Positions 18,620-29,225 are shown, numbered from the stretch's first letter. The stretch is 64,000 bases of DNA from Pleurocapsa sp. PCC 7327 (GCF_000317025.1 NC_019689.1:2891501-2955500), one strand, 5' to 3'. Numbers and translations: made by a program. Notes: generated from the sequence alone by a model not told the origin.

Positions 18620-19045
18620 GAACTGACCTATCTAGCAATAGTTATGGCTATATTTTTTTCAATTTTAACTAATATTAACAGGGATTGGATCTTCCGGTTT
18701 TAGGGGTTTGCCGATCGCAAGGCTTGGTATTGACAAAAATGGCTATCTGTGAATAAAAACTGGTGAGCGATCGATTTAGATTTTCATGAATTGGGCAAAA
18801 GCATCGAGAAAAAACACTCGATGTAATAAAATAAGATTATTTATTGCAAAAACTCGACAAAACTTAGCAAGTCATTGGCAGTAACTTGATTAAGTTCGCC
18901 AAATGCGTCAAATGATAATTTTGACGTTTGAATTGTTAGTTTAAGTAAATTTCGGGGAACTCTTTATAAAGAGAGAGTATCTTAGTCTTGTCAGTTGCAA
19001 GCAACGACTGAAATTCGGCACTCGATGCGATAACGGCGATCCAGA
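18620..19045. promoter_or_regulatory. Intergenic region with three perfect short stems
   Basis: No gene is seen in the 426 bases between def and the kinase gene, which are transcribed divergently. Three exact inverted repeats are visible: CATCGAG with CTCGATG (18802-18823), CGTCAAA with TTTGACG (18906-18926) and the 14-base palindrome CTCTTTATAAAGAG (18960-18973). The last two lie 70-140 bases before the kinase start and could be operators or part of the leader. Confidence 0.45.
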
Positions 19046-20668
19046 ATGAGCTATTGTGTAAATCCCTCTTGTTCTCAACCGAAAAACCCCAAAAATGCCG
19101 AGGTTTGTCAAGCTTGTGGCTCCAGTCTGATCTTACGCGGACGTTACCGAGTTTTAGGGATCTTAGGCAAAGGGGGATTTGGAGCAACCTTTGTCGCAGT
19201 CGATCTCTCGCTTCCCGGCAAACCCTGGTGCGTCGTCAAACAACTGCGCCCCTCGACTGACGACCCTGCCTTATTCAAAATGGCAAAGGAGCTTTTCGAG
19301 CGAGAAGCGGAAACCTTGGGCAGAATTGGCAATCACCCGCAGGTTCCCAGATTGCTAGACTATTTTGAAGACAGGCAGCAGTTTTATTTAGTCCAAGAAT
19401 ACGTTAAGGGACACAACCTTCATCAAGAAGTCAAAAAGAACGGTCCCTTCAGCGAGGCAGGAGTTAGACAGTTTTTGAGCGAAGTCTTACCCATCCTACA
19501 ATATATCCATACCCAACGAGTGATTCATCGGGATATCAAACCCGCTAACATCATCCGCCGCGAAGAAGATCGCCAACTCGTCTTGATCGATTTTGGGGCA
19601 GTGACCAATCAAGTCAACTCAGTGGCCAACAGTGCGTCTACTCAGACGGCTTTCACGGCCTTTGCCGTTGGAACGGCAGGTTTTGCCCCACCAGAACAGA
19701 TGGCAATGCGTCCCGTTTTTGCCAGCGACATTTATGCTGTTGGCGTGACTTGTCTTTATTTACTCATTGGCAAATCTCCTAAAGATTTAGGCACCGATCC
19801 GACTACCGGAGAAATTACCTGGGAAAGATGGATAACGGTAAGCGAGTCGTTTGCTAAAGTATTGAAAACGATGCTGGAGGTGTCTGTTCGTCACCGCTAT
19901 AAAACTGCTAACGAAGTGCTACAAGCGCTCGAACTGGTTCCCTATAGCGAGAGTTTGGCGCAGAGCATGATTAATGCACCCAATTTAGAGAAAGGAACGG
20001 GCAATTCTGCTATTCTGGCTACTACACCCATCTCAAAAATAGGAATGGGCGATCGCACTCGCATCGATCGCGCTACTCGGACGAGTGCCAATCCACCTAC
20101 CCCTAATCTTCCTAGTAAAGCTGCAGCTGGATCGAATTTCTCTGCCGCTCTCAACTATCAAATGTCTAGTAACTATGCCATCGACAAAAATCGATTGGCT
20201 AGTCCGTCAAAATCACCAGCCTCTAAGAAACCCGTACCTAAATTAGATGCTAACAGCATTGTAGAAGGTTATAAAAATGGCAGGCGAGATTTTGCTCAGC
20301 AAGAGCTGAATAACTTGAATTTAAGCAGAGCTAGCTTGCCCGGTGCGATTTTTCATCAATCCCAGTTGAACCAAGCCAATTTTCAAAGGGCAAATTTGGC
20401 GAACGCGGATTTTGGTCATGCCAATTTAACTCATGCCGATTTGCGAAATGCGAATTTGAGTCGGGCATATTTAAGTTATGCCGATCTTAAAGGTGCCGAT
20501 TTGCGAGGAGCCGATCTGAGTTTTGCCCATTTGACTTATGCCAATTTGAAAGGAGCAAACTTATGCGGGGCAAATCTTACTAACGCCAAAGTAACAGAGG
20601 AGCAACTCGTTTATGCAAAAACGAATCGCTCGACCATTATGCCAACGGGAAGAAAAGGATTTTGGTAA
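19046..20668 (+). CDS. Ser/Thr protein kinase with zinc ribbon and pentapeptide repeats (SpkB-like)
   Basis: This 540-residue protein has three parts. Residues 1-28 hold a CxxxxC/CxxC zinc-ribbon-like motif (CVNPSCSQ, CQACG). Residues about 33-300 form a Hanks-type kinase with GKGGFGATF, the catalytic loop HRDIKPANII near residue 161, the DFGA form of DFG, and GFAPPEQ. After a linker rich in Ser, Pro and Lys, residues about 425-515 are pentapeptide repeats (A(D/N)Lxx). This domain order is that of cyanobacterial SpkB-type kinases, linked in Synechocystis to oxidative stress. There is no membrane helix. Targets cannot be read from sequence. Confidence 0.9.
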   Translation: MSYCVNPSCSQPKNPKNAEVCQACGSSLILRGRYRVLGILGKGGFGATFVAVDLSLPGKPWCVVKQLRPSTDDPALFKMAKELFEREAETLGRIGNHPQVPRLLDYFEDRQQFYLVQEYVKGHNLHQEVKKNGPFSEAGVRQFLSEVLPILQYIHTQRVIHRDIKPANIIRREEDRQLVLIDFGAVTNQVNSVANSASTQTAFTAFAVGTAGFAPPEQMAMRPVFASDIYAVGVTCLYLLIGKSPKDLGTDPTTGEITWERWITVSESFAKVLKTMLEVSVRHRYKTANEVLQALELVPYSESLAQSMINAPNLEKGTGNSAILATTPISKIGMGDRTRIDRATRTSANPPTPNLPSKAAAGSNFSAALNYQMSSNYAIDKNRLASPSKSPASKKPVPKLDANSIVEGYKNGRRDFAQQELNNLNLSRASLPGAIFHQSQLNQANFQRANLANADFGHANLTHADLRNANLSRAYLSYADLKGADLRGADLSFAHLTYANLKGANLCGANLTNAKVTEEQLVYAKTNRSTIMPTGRKGFW

Positions 20669-20689
20669 AATTCTTAGCGATCGATATAA

Positions 20690-21220
20690 TTATGTCGATT
20701 TAGGGGGAATTTTACGAATTTCTGAATAAAAAGCGGTTCGACTGAAGCCATGAGCATTTTTCACCAAGCTAGTTCTCAACCGTAAATTGGGACTGGCAAA
20801 CCAGAGGCGTTCTTCTAAATACGTTTTGTCTTTTTCAATAATTAAAGTCAAAGCTTGGTCATTGCCCAAGACAAAGCTACCCAAGCTTATCGTTGTCAGA
20901 GGCATTCCTGCCGCAAACAAAAGTTGGCCGGTTTGAGAATTATCGCGATCGGGAACTAGGATCGTGACTGAAGAACCACTTTGCTTGGGTTTTCCCCAAT
21001 CTACCGAGTTATCCCACCATGTTTTCGTTCCTCCTAGGGTGTGGCTGGGGTCAATTTTATGTTGCTGACAAAGGGTTATTATTTCCGGTCGATCTCGGGA
21101 TAGTCTTTCTACAGTCAGGTCTGCTTTGTGATTTTCAACTTTTGTTTCATCTAGATGATAACTCGTGCGCTGAGAAAACCATTTACCCGCACACAGTTCG
21201 AGAAATTCCTCAATTTCCAT
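20690..21220 (-). CDS. Phycobiliprotein chromophore lyase, CpcS/CpeS family
   Basis: This 176-residue protein belongs to the lipocalin-like CpcS/CpeS (DUF1001) family, which attaches bilins to cysteines of phycobiliproteins. Family hallmarks are the start MEIEEFLELCAGKWFSQRTSYHL (residues 1-23) and ERLWFASPNLRLRTSLV near residues 137-153. Which subtype it is (CpcS, CpcU or another) cannot be decided without a tree. It is convergent with the kinase gene and lies upstream of a HEAT-repeat gene on the same strand, a fold also used by other lyases. Confidence 0.9.
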   Translation of the reverse strand: MEIEEFLELCAGKWFSQRTSYHLDETKVENHKADLTVERLSRDRPEIITLCQQHKIDPSHTLGGTKTWWDNSVDWGKPKQSGSSVTILVPDRDNSQTGQLLFAAGMPLTTISLGSFVLGNDQALTLIIEKDKTYLEERLWFASPNLRLRTSLVKNAHGFSRTAFYSEIRKIPPKST

Positions 21221-21305
21221 GAATGATTCGCAAACGCTGTTCTTATCAGTTGACTCAATGAATCGTCAGAATGGACTTTATCAATTCTACCGCTGTTGTT
21301 ATCCT

Positions 21306-21989
21306 TTATTGTTCCGTTGACCCTTCTTCAAGTCGCTCTAGGGATAGGGTGGCCGCTTGACTGACTTGAGGATGAGGATCTTTGGCTAAAAATTTGAGCG
21401 CAGAAATGCTTTTTTCCGTTTTGAGGTTGCCCAAAGCTTCTGCCAGACGCTGGCGAATCAGCCAATCCTCTGAAGGAGCAAACTGGAGAAGGCGATCGAC
21501 AGTATCTACTGCTTCAATTTCTCCCAAAGCCGCGATCGCGGCTTGGTGTAAGACGGCTTCCTCGCTTTCTAGCGCTTTTAGCAAAACTTCCTTAGCGCGA
21601 ATATCTTTGAGATTTCCCAAGGAAACCGCCGCACTAAAACGCACTAACCATTCCGTATCTTCGTAAAAGGCACGCACTAGCGGTTCAAAGGCGCGTCCGT
21701 CTTCTAAATAACCCAAAGCGCCCGCTGCGTCGGCTCGAATGCCGTAATCGGGATCGGTCTCTAGAAGCTTCACCAAAATCTCATAGCATTCTTCCGTCTG
21801 CTTGACTCCCAAGGCAAAAACTGCCATGGAACGCACTGGCAAGATTTCGTCGTAGAGAACTTTTTTAATCAGGGGGACTGCATCTGCGGCTGGGAATTGT
21901 CGCAACGAGACTAGTGCCAACAGGCGATCGCGAGAATTGGGACTTTCGAGTTGGACGGCGATTTGTTCTAAACTCGGCTGATTCATCAA
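21306..21989 (-). CDS. HEAT-repeat protein
   Basis: This 227-residue all-helical protein is made of about six HEAT-like repeats of 30-31 residues, for example PVRSMAVFALGVKQTEECYE and YGIRADAAGALGYLEDGRAF. Such proteins in cyanobacteria include bilin lyase subunits (CpcE/F type) and NblB-like phycobilisome proteins. It begins 85 bases after the CpcS-like gene start would read back on the same strand, which favours a phycobilisome link, but the repeats alone do not prove it. Confidence 0.8.
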   Translation of the reverse strand: MMNQPSLEQIAVQLESPNSRDRLLALVSLRQFPAADAVPLIKKVLYDEILPVRSMAVFALGVKQTEECYEILVKLLETDPDYGIRADAAGALGYLEDGRAFEPLVRAFYEDTEWLVRFSAAVSLGNLKDIRAKEVLLKALESEEAVLHQAAIAALGEIEAVDTVDRLLQFAPSEDWLIRQRLAEALGNLKTEKSISALKFLAKDPHPQVSQAATLSLERLEEGSTEQ

Positions 21990-22130
21990 TTTATTTTTTG
22001 TCCAGCTACACCGATGTTACTAACTATATCGCTATCAACAGGGAGAGTGCGAGTGTCAGTGATTGGTTCTCACTATGAATCCAGGACTGTCTACTTTTTC
22101 ATTGTCTCCTCTCCCCGGAAAACTTGCATT

Positions 22131-23015
22131 CTATCTTAGGGATGCGTTTCTCTTGCGCGTTTGCTCGATAAATTCCCAGATTGTTTGAAGATACTGCATC
22201 CCTCCCAGTTCAGCCGTATCGTTGTGTCCTGCATTAGGCACTAACAGCAGTTGTTTGGGTTCCGGTGCAGCCTGGTAGAGTTCTTGGCTCATTTTAACAG
22301 GGATTATCTCGTCAGCCGTGCCGTGAATAAAGAGGATTGGCATTTGCAGCGATCGCACTTTGGCAAGAGAATCGAATCGCTGAGTCAGAATCAAATCTAC
22401 GGGGAACAGTCGATACAAGCTGACCTCGTCTACCACTGCCCTTACGGACGTGAAAGCCCCTTCTACGATGATACCCGCGATGTCGGGGTGTCGTGCCGCC
22501 ATTTCAATGGCGATCGCGCCACCTAATGAATGACCGTAAAGAAAAATGTTTTTGGGCGCAATCCTTCGCTGTTGAGTTAAATAAGTCCAAGCTGCTTCCG
22601 CATCCTCGTAAACAAGGGACTCATTGGGAAATGGTCCCGAACTTTTGCCATAACCGCGATAGTCAATGAGCAATACGGATAGTCCTAACTGGTGAAAGCG
22701 AGAAGCGCGATGGACGTTATCGCCGATGTTGCTTCCGTTACCATGAAAATAGAGCAAGACGGGAGCTTCGGCTTTTGGGGATCGTATCCACCAACCATGT
22801 ATTTTCCCCGTTGAGACGGGCAACCAAACTTCCTCATAGCTGAGATTGACTTCTGCTGGCGTTGTTGCGATCCCGGCAGGCGGAAAAAAAATCATTCGCG
22901 TCTGCCAGAATTTCAAAAACAGGCAGACTCCGATGTAGACAGTTGCTAAGATTCCTCCTGTAACGAAAATTCCTTTGACCAAAGCTAAAGCAGTAATTTT
23001 ACCCACAGTTGTCAA
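22131..23015 (-). CDS. Alpha/beta hydrolase (BEM46/ABHD13-like)
   Basis: This 294-residue protein has one N-terminal membrane segment (about residues 12-32) followed by an alpha/beta hydrolase domain. The nucleophile elbow GHSLGGAIAIEMAA lies near residue 165, preceded by YRGYGKSSG near residue 122. The acid is in HGTADEIIPV near residue 232 and the histidine in PNAGHNDTAE near residue 262. It resembles membrane-tethered serine hydrolases of the BEM46 type. The substrate is unknown. Confidence 0.87.
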   Translation of the reverse strand: MTTVGKITALALVKGIFVTGGILATVYIGVCLFLKFWQTRMIFFPPAGIATTPAEVNLSYEEVWLPVSTGKIHGWWIRSPKAEAPVLLYFHGNGSNIGDNVHRASRFHQLGLSVLLIDYRGYGKSSGPFPNESLVYEDAEAAWTYLTQQRRIAPKNIFLYGHSLGGAIAIEMAARHPDIAGIIVEGAFTSVRAVVDEVSLYRLFPVDLILTQRFDSLAKVRSLQMPILFIHGTADEIIPVKMSQELYQAAPEPKQLLLVPNAGHNDTAELGGMQYLQTIWEFIEQTRKRNASLR

Positions 23016-23190
23016 ACTAGGAATGTCTTTCTTGATTGCGTTACTCCCTACTTTTCATATGATAAGTGCAACCATAAATTAAGTTATTGTCATTGCTTCA
23101 AAGTGCTGGCTAAACCTGCTCCTAATATTAGGTTTCATGGTTATTGAATCTAATTCGAGCTTATGATTTTCGATTGCTGATTTAGTTCAA

Positions 23191-24945
23191 CTAATTTTCT
23201 TCTACTTTTGTAATACAAGCTGCCTCTAATAAAATGAATTTTTCTGTTGAGACAACAGAACAGCGATCGCTCAATTTTTCTAAGGCTGGTATTTCTCCTT
23301 TCTCTAGTCGATTAATTGTTGCAAATACGCTATCTCTAAAAGAACTCCGGGTCAGCCATTCTTGTTTCAAAAGATAGTCTGGCTGAAAAGAATTGCGTTC
23401 TATCAACAAAAAGTCAATACTATATTTTTGAATAATGCTTTTAGTAACCGATAAATCAGAGCTATATTGAGCGCGAATTGTATCAATCGTTCTTTGCTGG
23501 ATTCGATTGTAATAAGCTGGATGATAGGCGAGAGCAAATTCTCGACTTGCTAAGAGCGATCGCTGGGAAAAAGCAGGGATATTATCGGCTTCTTGTGCGA
23601 TAGAAGCAACTAAGATATTTTTAGGCTGCTTGGATAAAAATTCATAGACTGCTGGCGCATCTCCAACTATCCAGGTTTGAAATAAAAATAGAACCCCAGA
23701 AGGAATTGCTGGAACGATTATTACTATTGTGGCAAACAAGGCAACCAGTCCTAATAAAAATGATTCTTTTCTAGTAAATTTTGCTTTTGTTAGCCTTTTC
23801 TTAGATAGCCAACGCCATCCTGATTCTAAAAGAACGAGTAAGACAATTCCTGCTGCTATTGGCATCACAAATCGAATGCTGTGATGAGTATAGCGACTGG
23901 GAAGATGGAGTTTTGGCAGCAACAAATGAGCTAGAAAAAACATTCCCAAAGAAGCAATAACAATTTGCCAGAGAATCTTCGCATCTTCTGTGACAAACTT
24001 GGCTAGCGAGAGTTGTGACTTATGCCAAAATGGCAAGGCAAAAGCAAACCAGACAATTGAAGGAAATAAGGGAAGTTTTATGCCGCTAGAACCCATAAAA
24101 ATAAACCAAATTGGATTGACTCCAAAATATTGATTTCTTCCCCTAAATCCAAATTCAGGCATGGCTTTCATTTGCGCCAAAGTGACAACCGTTGAAAATT
24201 CTGAGCGATCTAGAATAAAAGGGAGCAAAACGACAAAAGCCACTCCTAATCCAGATAGCCAAAAAAAATAATCTTGTCGATCTTGAGAAAGTTGAGGTAA
24301 TCCTCTTTGCCAGCGAAATAATCGCACTGTGAGAATAGCAACTTCCACTAATAATAATTGTGGATAAAATAAACCTTGTAGGGCAACAGAAATTAAAATG
24401 GGGATTAGCGATCGCTGAACTAAGTAGTATAAGAAAGCTGCAAAAAGAGGATAGACAAACGATCTAGGTGTAGCTGAAATTAGATCGTCATTATTCCAAA
24501 TGACTTGATTAAAAAGTAGGCTAATTAGAAAAGCACCGCTGGGAATAGGAAAGATTTTAAGAGAGAAAAAGAAAAGATAGACAGTTGCGATAAATCCTAA
24601 AACTAGCGGTAAGATTTTAGCGAGTAAGATTGACTCGATCCCAAGCTTTGCCATGCTCCAATAGAAAAATTTATAGCCAACTGGAGCAAGAGTCTGAAAG
24701 TAGTCAGCAATGAGATCGTTAGGAAACAGTTGAGGATCGACAAATCTTTGCAACCAGACGACATGTTGTCGAACATCATCCTGAACGATGTAATCTTGAC
24801 TGAATCCATGACCTATGGATACGAGTCCGAAATACAGGTTAACGCTAAGACTTAAACTAAACCAAAACGAAGTATTGGGATGGCTGAATAATTTTGAAGA
24901 CTTGATCGGCACCCATAGTTGTTTTAGAGAAGTAATCGAGGACAT
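23191..24945 (-). CDS. Polytopic membrane protein, possible GT-C-type glycosyltransferase
   Basis: This 584-residue protein has about ten or more hydrophobic segments. An acidic loop after the first helix (QDYIVQDDVRQHVVW near residues 50-64) recalls the catalytic aspartates of GT-C glycosyltransferases, which sit at this position. The C-terminal 150 residues are mostly soluble. I cannot assign a sugar donor or acceptor. It stands between an alpha/beta hydrolase gene and a NUDIX gene, all on the minus strand but with gaps of 175 and 325 bases, so no operon is implied. Confidence 0.72.
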   Translation of the reverse strand: MSSITSLKQLWVPIKSSKLFSHPNTSFWFSLSLSVNLYFGLVSIGHGFSQDYIVQDDVRQHVVWLQRFVDPQLFPNDLIADYFQTLAPVGYKFFYWSMAKLGIESILLAKILPLVLGFIATVYLFFFSLKIFPIPSGAFLISLLFNQVIWNNDDLISATPRSFVYPLFAAFLYYLVQRSLIPILISVALQGLFYPQLLLVEVAILTVRLFRWQRGLPQLSQDRQDYFFWLSGLGVAFVVLLPFILDRSEFSTVVTLAQMKAMPEFGFRGRNQYFGVNPIWFIFMGSSGIKLPLFPSIVWFAFALPFWHKSQLSLAKFVTEDAKILWQIVIASLGMFFLAHLLLPKLHLPSRYTHHSIRFVMPIAAGIVLLVLLESGWRWLSKKRLTKAKFTRKESFLLGLVALFATIVIIVPAIPSGVLFLFQTWIVGDAPAVYEFLSKQPKNILVASIAQEADNIPAFSQRSLLASREFALAYHPAYYNRIQQRTIDTIRAQYSSDLSVTKSIIQKYSIDFLLIERNSFQPDYLLKQEWLTRSSFRDSVFATINRLEKGEIPALEKLSDRCSVVSTEKFILLEAACITKVEEN

Positions 24946-25270
24946 TTGAGTTCGTCGAGGAAAAATTTAGAGAGATTTGACAAATTACTGTATCATTTAT
25001 CCGTTTTAAGCTTATATAAATCCAATTTCTCATGCGATCGCGATCGCAGCTCTCTTCAACAGGGAAAGAAATGCGAAAATTAGATACAGCAAAAAAAAAT
25101 CCAGTAATATAACCGCTAATTAGACGAGCAAAATTGAAAAAAGTTACCCATACTAGAGCAAATTGTCATAAAAAGCTCTAGATTTTAACTTGTGTGTAGA
25201 AAGAGAATATTCTTGTACTTGTAAAGACTTGGCAATAGCAAGCCCTTGCAGTAAAAAGGTTACTAGAAAC
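24946..25270. other. Intergenic region without visible features
   Basis: These 325 AT-rich bases lie between the NUDIX gene and the membrane protein gene. They hold a doubled HIP1-like stretch (GCGATCGCGATCGC, near 25035) and A-rich runs. I see no gene, RNA or clear repeat. Confidence 0.5.
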
Positions 25271-25726
25271 TTACGCGAGGATAGTTGAGCCTTTAAAATA
25301 GTCTTGCAACTGTCGATCGTGATCGTGGGAGAGGTTGCCCAGAGGCAAATCCTCTGGCAAAAATGCTTTAGCATCGGAGACTTCCAAAGTATCTCCAATA
25401 GCTAAAGCCCCCCGAACTTCTGCTTCGATAGAAACTGTAATCGAATGAATTCTGGGATCGCGGTCTGGTGAAGAGTATACGCCAACTAATCGCCGAATCT
25501 TGACCAGTTCTAATCCGGTTTCCTCTGCCAACTCTCGACGTGCAGTCGTCGCAATATCTTCTCCCCAATCCACGATTCCTCCTGGCAAAGACCATTGACC
25601 CGTATCGCGCCGACGAATTAAGATGATTCGTCCATCTGGCAGGATCGGGATAATCGTCGTTCCCGTGACTGGATGGCGGAAGATAATGCCGATTACGGTT
25701 GAAATAAATCGCCAAGCACGAAGCAT
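25271..25726 (-). CDS. NUDIX hydrolase
   Basis: This 151-residue protein carries a complete NUDIX box, GGIVDWGEDIATTARRELAE followed by ETGLEL (residues about 49-74), with the metal-binding REL-EE glutamates intact. The N-terminus contains a short hydrophobic stretch. Members hydrolyse nucleoside diphosphates linked to another moiety; the substrate here is not determinable. It lies 117 bases from the argH stop. Confidence 0.9.
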   Translation of the reverse strand: MLRAWRFISTVIGIIFRHPVTGTTIIPILPDGRIILIRRRDTGQWSLPGGIVDWGEDIATTARRELAEETGLELVKIRRLVGVYSSPDRDPRIHSITVSIEAEVRGALAIGDTLEVSDAKAFLPEDLPLGNLSHDHDRQLQDYFKGSTILA

Positions 25727-25843
25727 ATATGAGTTATCGGTATTGTTATCAGTAGGGATGTATTCTTATCGCGACGGACGCTCGAATGATTTGCCCCTAG
25801 GTGGCAAATCCGCATCTTTGTAAGCCGAATAGGTTTCCAGAAG

Positions 25844-27229
25844 CTAGTTCTCAACTAAAGATTTAGCTGTAGCCAGAGCTTGACGAACTTGCTCGAAACC
25901 CGTCCCGCCATAACTGTTGCGAGCTGCAACCACTTGTTTGGGAGCGATCGCTTCGTAAATATCTCCTTCAAAGGCTGGATGCAATTGCTTCCATTCCTCT
26001 AGGGTTAAGTCTTTGAGCAATTTACCCGCAGCGAGACTGGTCTTGACGACTTTCCCTACTAAATTATAAGCTTCCCGGAAAGGAACTCCTCGCGCTGCTA
26101 AATAATCAGCAACATCCGTCGCATTGGAGAAATCCTCAGAGACTGCCTCTGCCAGTCGTTCGTCTCGAAATTCCAATCCCTCATCCAATAAAATCGTTAT
26201 TGCCTCCAGGCAAGCTCGCACAGTTTTAACCGCATCAAAAAGGGCTTCTTTATCTTCTTGCAAGTCTTTGTTATACGCTAATGGCAGGCCTTTCATCAAA
26301 ACTAGCATTCCTTGCAAGTGTCCAAAGACGCGTCCGCTTTTCCCGCGTACCAGTTCGGGTACGTCGGGGTTTTTCTTTTGCGGCATAATGCTCGAACCCG
26401 TGGCACAGCTATCTTTGAGGGTAACGAAATTGAATTCCTGAGATGCCCAAAGGATAATTTCTTCGCTTAGGCGACTCAGGTGAACCATAATCAAGCTAGC
26501 AGCACCCAGAAATTCGATCGCAAAATCGCGATCGCTCACGCCATCCAAACTATTGCCATAAACGCCCTCAAAGCCTAATAGATTGGCGCTGTATTGGCGA
26601 TCGATGGGAAAAGTCGTTCCAGCTAATGCACCGCATCCCAAGGGCAAAATATTCGTTCTAGAGCGAATCTCTCCCAGGCGTTCCCAGTCTCGCTGCGCCA
26701 TTTGAAAGTACGCTAGCAAGTGATGGGCTAAACTTATCGGTTGCGCTCGTTGTAGATGAGTATAGCCGGGGATGAGGGTTTCTACGCGAGCTTCGGCATG
26801 GCGCAGGAGAACCCGTTGAAACTGCCGCAATCGATGCCGGATCTCGTCGATGCGATCGCGCAGATAGAGGCGGATGTCGGTGCCTACTTGGTCGTTGCGC
26901 GATCGCGCCGTGTGTAATTTTTTGCCTACATCGCCGACGATTTCTATCAATCGTCGTTCGACGGCAAAGTGAACGTCTTCTTGTTCGATGCCGGGATTAA
27001 ATTTGCCGTTTCGATATTCTTGACGAATCTGTTCCAATCCGGCGACTAACTGCCCAGCTTCCGATCGCTCGATAATCCCCGTATGGGCAAGCATTTTCGC
27101 ATGGGCAATCGAACCCGTTATGTCGTATTCGATCAGTTCGATATCGAAACCGATGCTGGCATTGAAACGGGCGATCGCGGGATGCAGCGTCCCTTCAAAG
27201 CGATCGCTCCAAGTCTTTTTTTCTGTCAC
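25844..27229 (-). CDS. argH: Argininosuccinate lyase
   Basis: ArgH (461 residues) splits argininosuccinate into arginine and fumarate, the last step of arginine synthesis. The family signature [12 protein letters not shown] near residue 280 is intact. The N-terminal [20 protein letters not shown] and the HLQRAQP segment (with YTH just before it) near residue 160 fit the fumarase/aspartase superfamily. Length is standard. A small membrane protein gene lies just upstream. Confidence 0.97.
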   Translation of the reverse strand: MTEKKTWSDRFEGTLHPAIARFNASIGFDIELIEYDITGSIAHAKMLAHTGIIERSEAGQLVAGLEQIRQEYRNGKFNPGIEQEDVHFAVERRLIEIVGDVGKKLHTARSRNDQVGTDIRLYLRDRIDEIRHRLRQFQRVLLRHAEARVETLIPGYTHLQRAQPISLAHHLLAYFQMAQRDWERLGEIRSRTNILPLGCGALAGTTFPIDRQYSANLLGFEGVYGNSLDGVSDRDFAIEFLGAASLIMVHLSRLSEEIILWASQEFNFVTLKDSCATGSSIMPQKKNPDVPELVRGKSGRVFGHLQGMLVLMKGLPLAYNKDLQEDKEALFDAVKTVRACLEAITILLDEGLEFRDERLAEAVSEDFSNATDVADYLAARGVPFREAYNLVGKVVKTSLAAGKLLKDLTLEEWKQLHPAFEGDIYEAIAPKQVVAARNSYGGTGFEQVRQALATAKSLVEN

Positions 27230-27260
27230 GGCAAACTACTATATCGCTCCCAATGCGAAA

Positions 27261-27503
27261 TTAATATGCGGTAAAACTCCGAAAAATATAGCCGAGAACG
27301 AACCCGATCAGCAATGCCCAGACTTGACCCGATTCAATAAAGTTATTGAAGGCATCTTGCATCTGAGCCAAAACATCGACATCTTTATCTATTTTGGCGA
27401 TTATCGACACTGCGTATTGAGCGCTCGATGCGGTTGATGTTTCTTTTGCGGGAAGAAAAGTGATAAATTGGCTTCTCAGGTTCTGTTTTTCCAAATTCTC
27501 CAT
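27261..27503 (-). CDS. Small single-helix membrane protein, 80 aa
   Basis: The protein has a soluble N-terminal part of about 58 residues and one hydrophobic segment, VWALLIGFVLGYIFRSFTAY, at the very C-terminus, so it looks tail-anchored. It lies 31 bases upstream of argH and 25 bases downstream of the GAF-PP2C gene, all on one strand, so the three may be co-transcribed. I recognise no domain. Confidence 0.65.
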   Translation of the reverse strand: MENLEKQNLRSQFITFLPAKETSTASSAQYAVSIIAKIDKDVDVLAQMQDAFNNFIESGQVWALLIGFVLGYIFRSFTAY

Positions 27504-27528
27504 GGAGATTTATTCCTCTAAATATAGC

Positions 27529-28980
27529 TTACTCCGAAGATTGTACCCGCATCACCACTAAGGTCATATCATCCCCATTACTATTTTCTCCGCTAACGAA
27601 GCGATCGACTTGCTCGAATAGATAGTCGAGAATTTCTTGAGGGCTGTGACATTGCTGGCAGGCTTGCCGAAAAGCTTCTATCAAGCCTTTTTCTTCAAAG
27701 CGATCGCCGTTGGGGTTTACCGCATCGGTAAACCCATCCGTGTAGTAAATAATGGTATCTCCTGGCTTTAGCTGAACCTTGGCATCTTCGTATTGAGAAT
27801 CGGCATCCACGCCAATCAACATTCCATTTGTATCCAAGCGTTCGATTTCTTGGCTAGAAGTTCGCCACATGAGCGGGGGATTGTGAGCAGCATTACTATA
27901 AGAGAGAATTTGACTTTGAGGGTCGTATTCTGAATAAAATAGGGTGACAAAGCGATGAGACTCGTCTAAATCGGCATACATGACCCGATTTAAGTGTTGC
28001 AGAATTTGAGCTGGAGAATGACGGTTGAGAACTTCTGCCCTCAGCATGCCTCTGGTCATGGTCATGATTAAACCTGCCGGAACTCCTTTGCCCATCACGT
28101 CGCCGATGACGATACTCCAGGGAACGCAGCAGGCAGTTTGTTTGTCAATCTTGCCTTCTTGGGTTTGCCGCAGTTGGTCGTAGTTAGTGGGAATGAAGTC
28201 GTAGTAGTCTCCGCCGACGCGATTGGCATTTCTGCACCTAGCAGCTAGTTCGACCCCTTGTATTTTTGGGCATTTCCTGGGTAGTAGGCGTAGCTGAATT
28301 TCTGAGGCAATTTCTAGTTCTCGATCCTGACGTTCTTTAGAGCGCAATTCGACAGTCAATTCATTATTGGCGATCGCTACGGCTGTTTGATCGGCAACTA
28401 GCTGAAGTAACTTCCGCCGAGTTTGAGTCCAAACGTAGTCTGGATCGCTACTAAAGATATAAAAACGCCCTCTCTCGACATTTTTGACCAAAACTGGCGT
28501 GCTGTAGAGTCGTACTTGAGGTCCCAAAGCCTGCCTGATTTGCTCGTCAAGCAACGATGGTAATAGTAAGATAGGCGAATTGTTCGAATTTTTGTTTCTT
28601 TGGTTTTCTGAGGTATTGGCTTGACGAATCACGCCATCGAGCAGGCGACGAAGTTCTTGAGTTGCCTGATGTTCCTGACAATGTAGCTGTTCTAGGGATA
28701 TCTGCCCGTTCGATTTCAACAAAATCAGAGCGCTGCCGTCAGCATCGGTGACTCGTGCCGCCATTAATGGCGTTAACTCCAAAAATTGATTGAGGTTATT
28801 AAAGCTACGCAAAGCAAAGCCCAGAGAACTCAACAAATTTTGAATTTTGTTTTGTTCTCGGTACAAACTTGCTACCAGTTCCTTCAGTGCCAATACTGGC
28901 GTAGTTTCAGTTCTGACACCACTAGGGTTTGCATTCTTATCGGTTGAAGAGGGCTGGCGGGGAATAGGCACAGCAGTCAT
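27529..28980 (-). CDS. GAF-domain PP2C (SpoIIE/RsbU-type) phosphatase
   Basis: This 483-residue protein has an N-terminal GAF-like sensor domain (about residues 35-205) and a C-terminal SpoIIE/RsbU PP2C domain (about 225-480). Metal-site motifs are IVIGDVMGKGVPAG near residue 288, YYTDGFTDAVNPNGD near 402 and GDDMTLVVMRV at the end. RsbU-like enzymes dephosphorylate anti-sigma antagonists. No STAS or kinase gene is nearby. It is unrelated in architecture to the hydrogenase-linked SpoIIE protein at 4717. Confidence 0.9.
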   Translation of the reverse strand: MTAVPIPRQPSSTDKNANPSGVRTETTPVLALKELVASLYREQNKIQNLLSSLGFALRSFNNLNQFLELTPLMAARVTDADGSALILLKSNGQISLEQLHCQEHQATQELRRLLDGVIRQANTSENQRNKNSNNSPILLLPSLLDEQIRQALGPQVRLYSTPVLVKNVERGRFYIFSSDPDYVWTQTRRKLLQLVADQTAVAIANNELTVELRSKERQDRELEIASEIQLRLLPRKCPKIQGVELAARCRNANRVGGDYYDFIPTNYDQLRQTQEGKIDKQTACCVPWSIVIGDVMGKGVPAGLIMTMTRGMLRAEVLNRHSPAQILQHLNRVMYADLDESHRFVTLFYSEYDPQSQILSYSNAAHNPPLMWRTSSQEIERLDTNGMLIGVDADSQYEDAKVQLKPGDTIIYYTDGFTDAVNPNGDRFEEKGLIEAFRQACQQCHSPQEILDYLFEQVDRFVSGENSNGDDMTLVVMRVQSSE

Positions 28981-29225
28981 TGCACTTAGAAAGCATTAAT
29001 TAGGCTTACAGTAAAAATTTATGAGTCAGGCAAACTAGGCGTATAAGTCATGCTTGCCCAGTTCAAACTACCACTATAGTAGATACGAAACTAAATCCAA
29101 CCAAACTAGAGTTGATACATAATAGCGCTCATTGGTACTCCTGCCAATGCCCCTAGACAAAAATCTGAAAATTTATCTCGATCGGGATAAATTTATGTTT
29201 GACTTAGTTGTTTGTTCTATTCGCC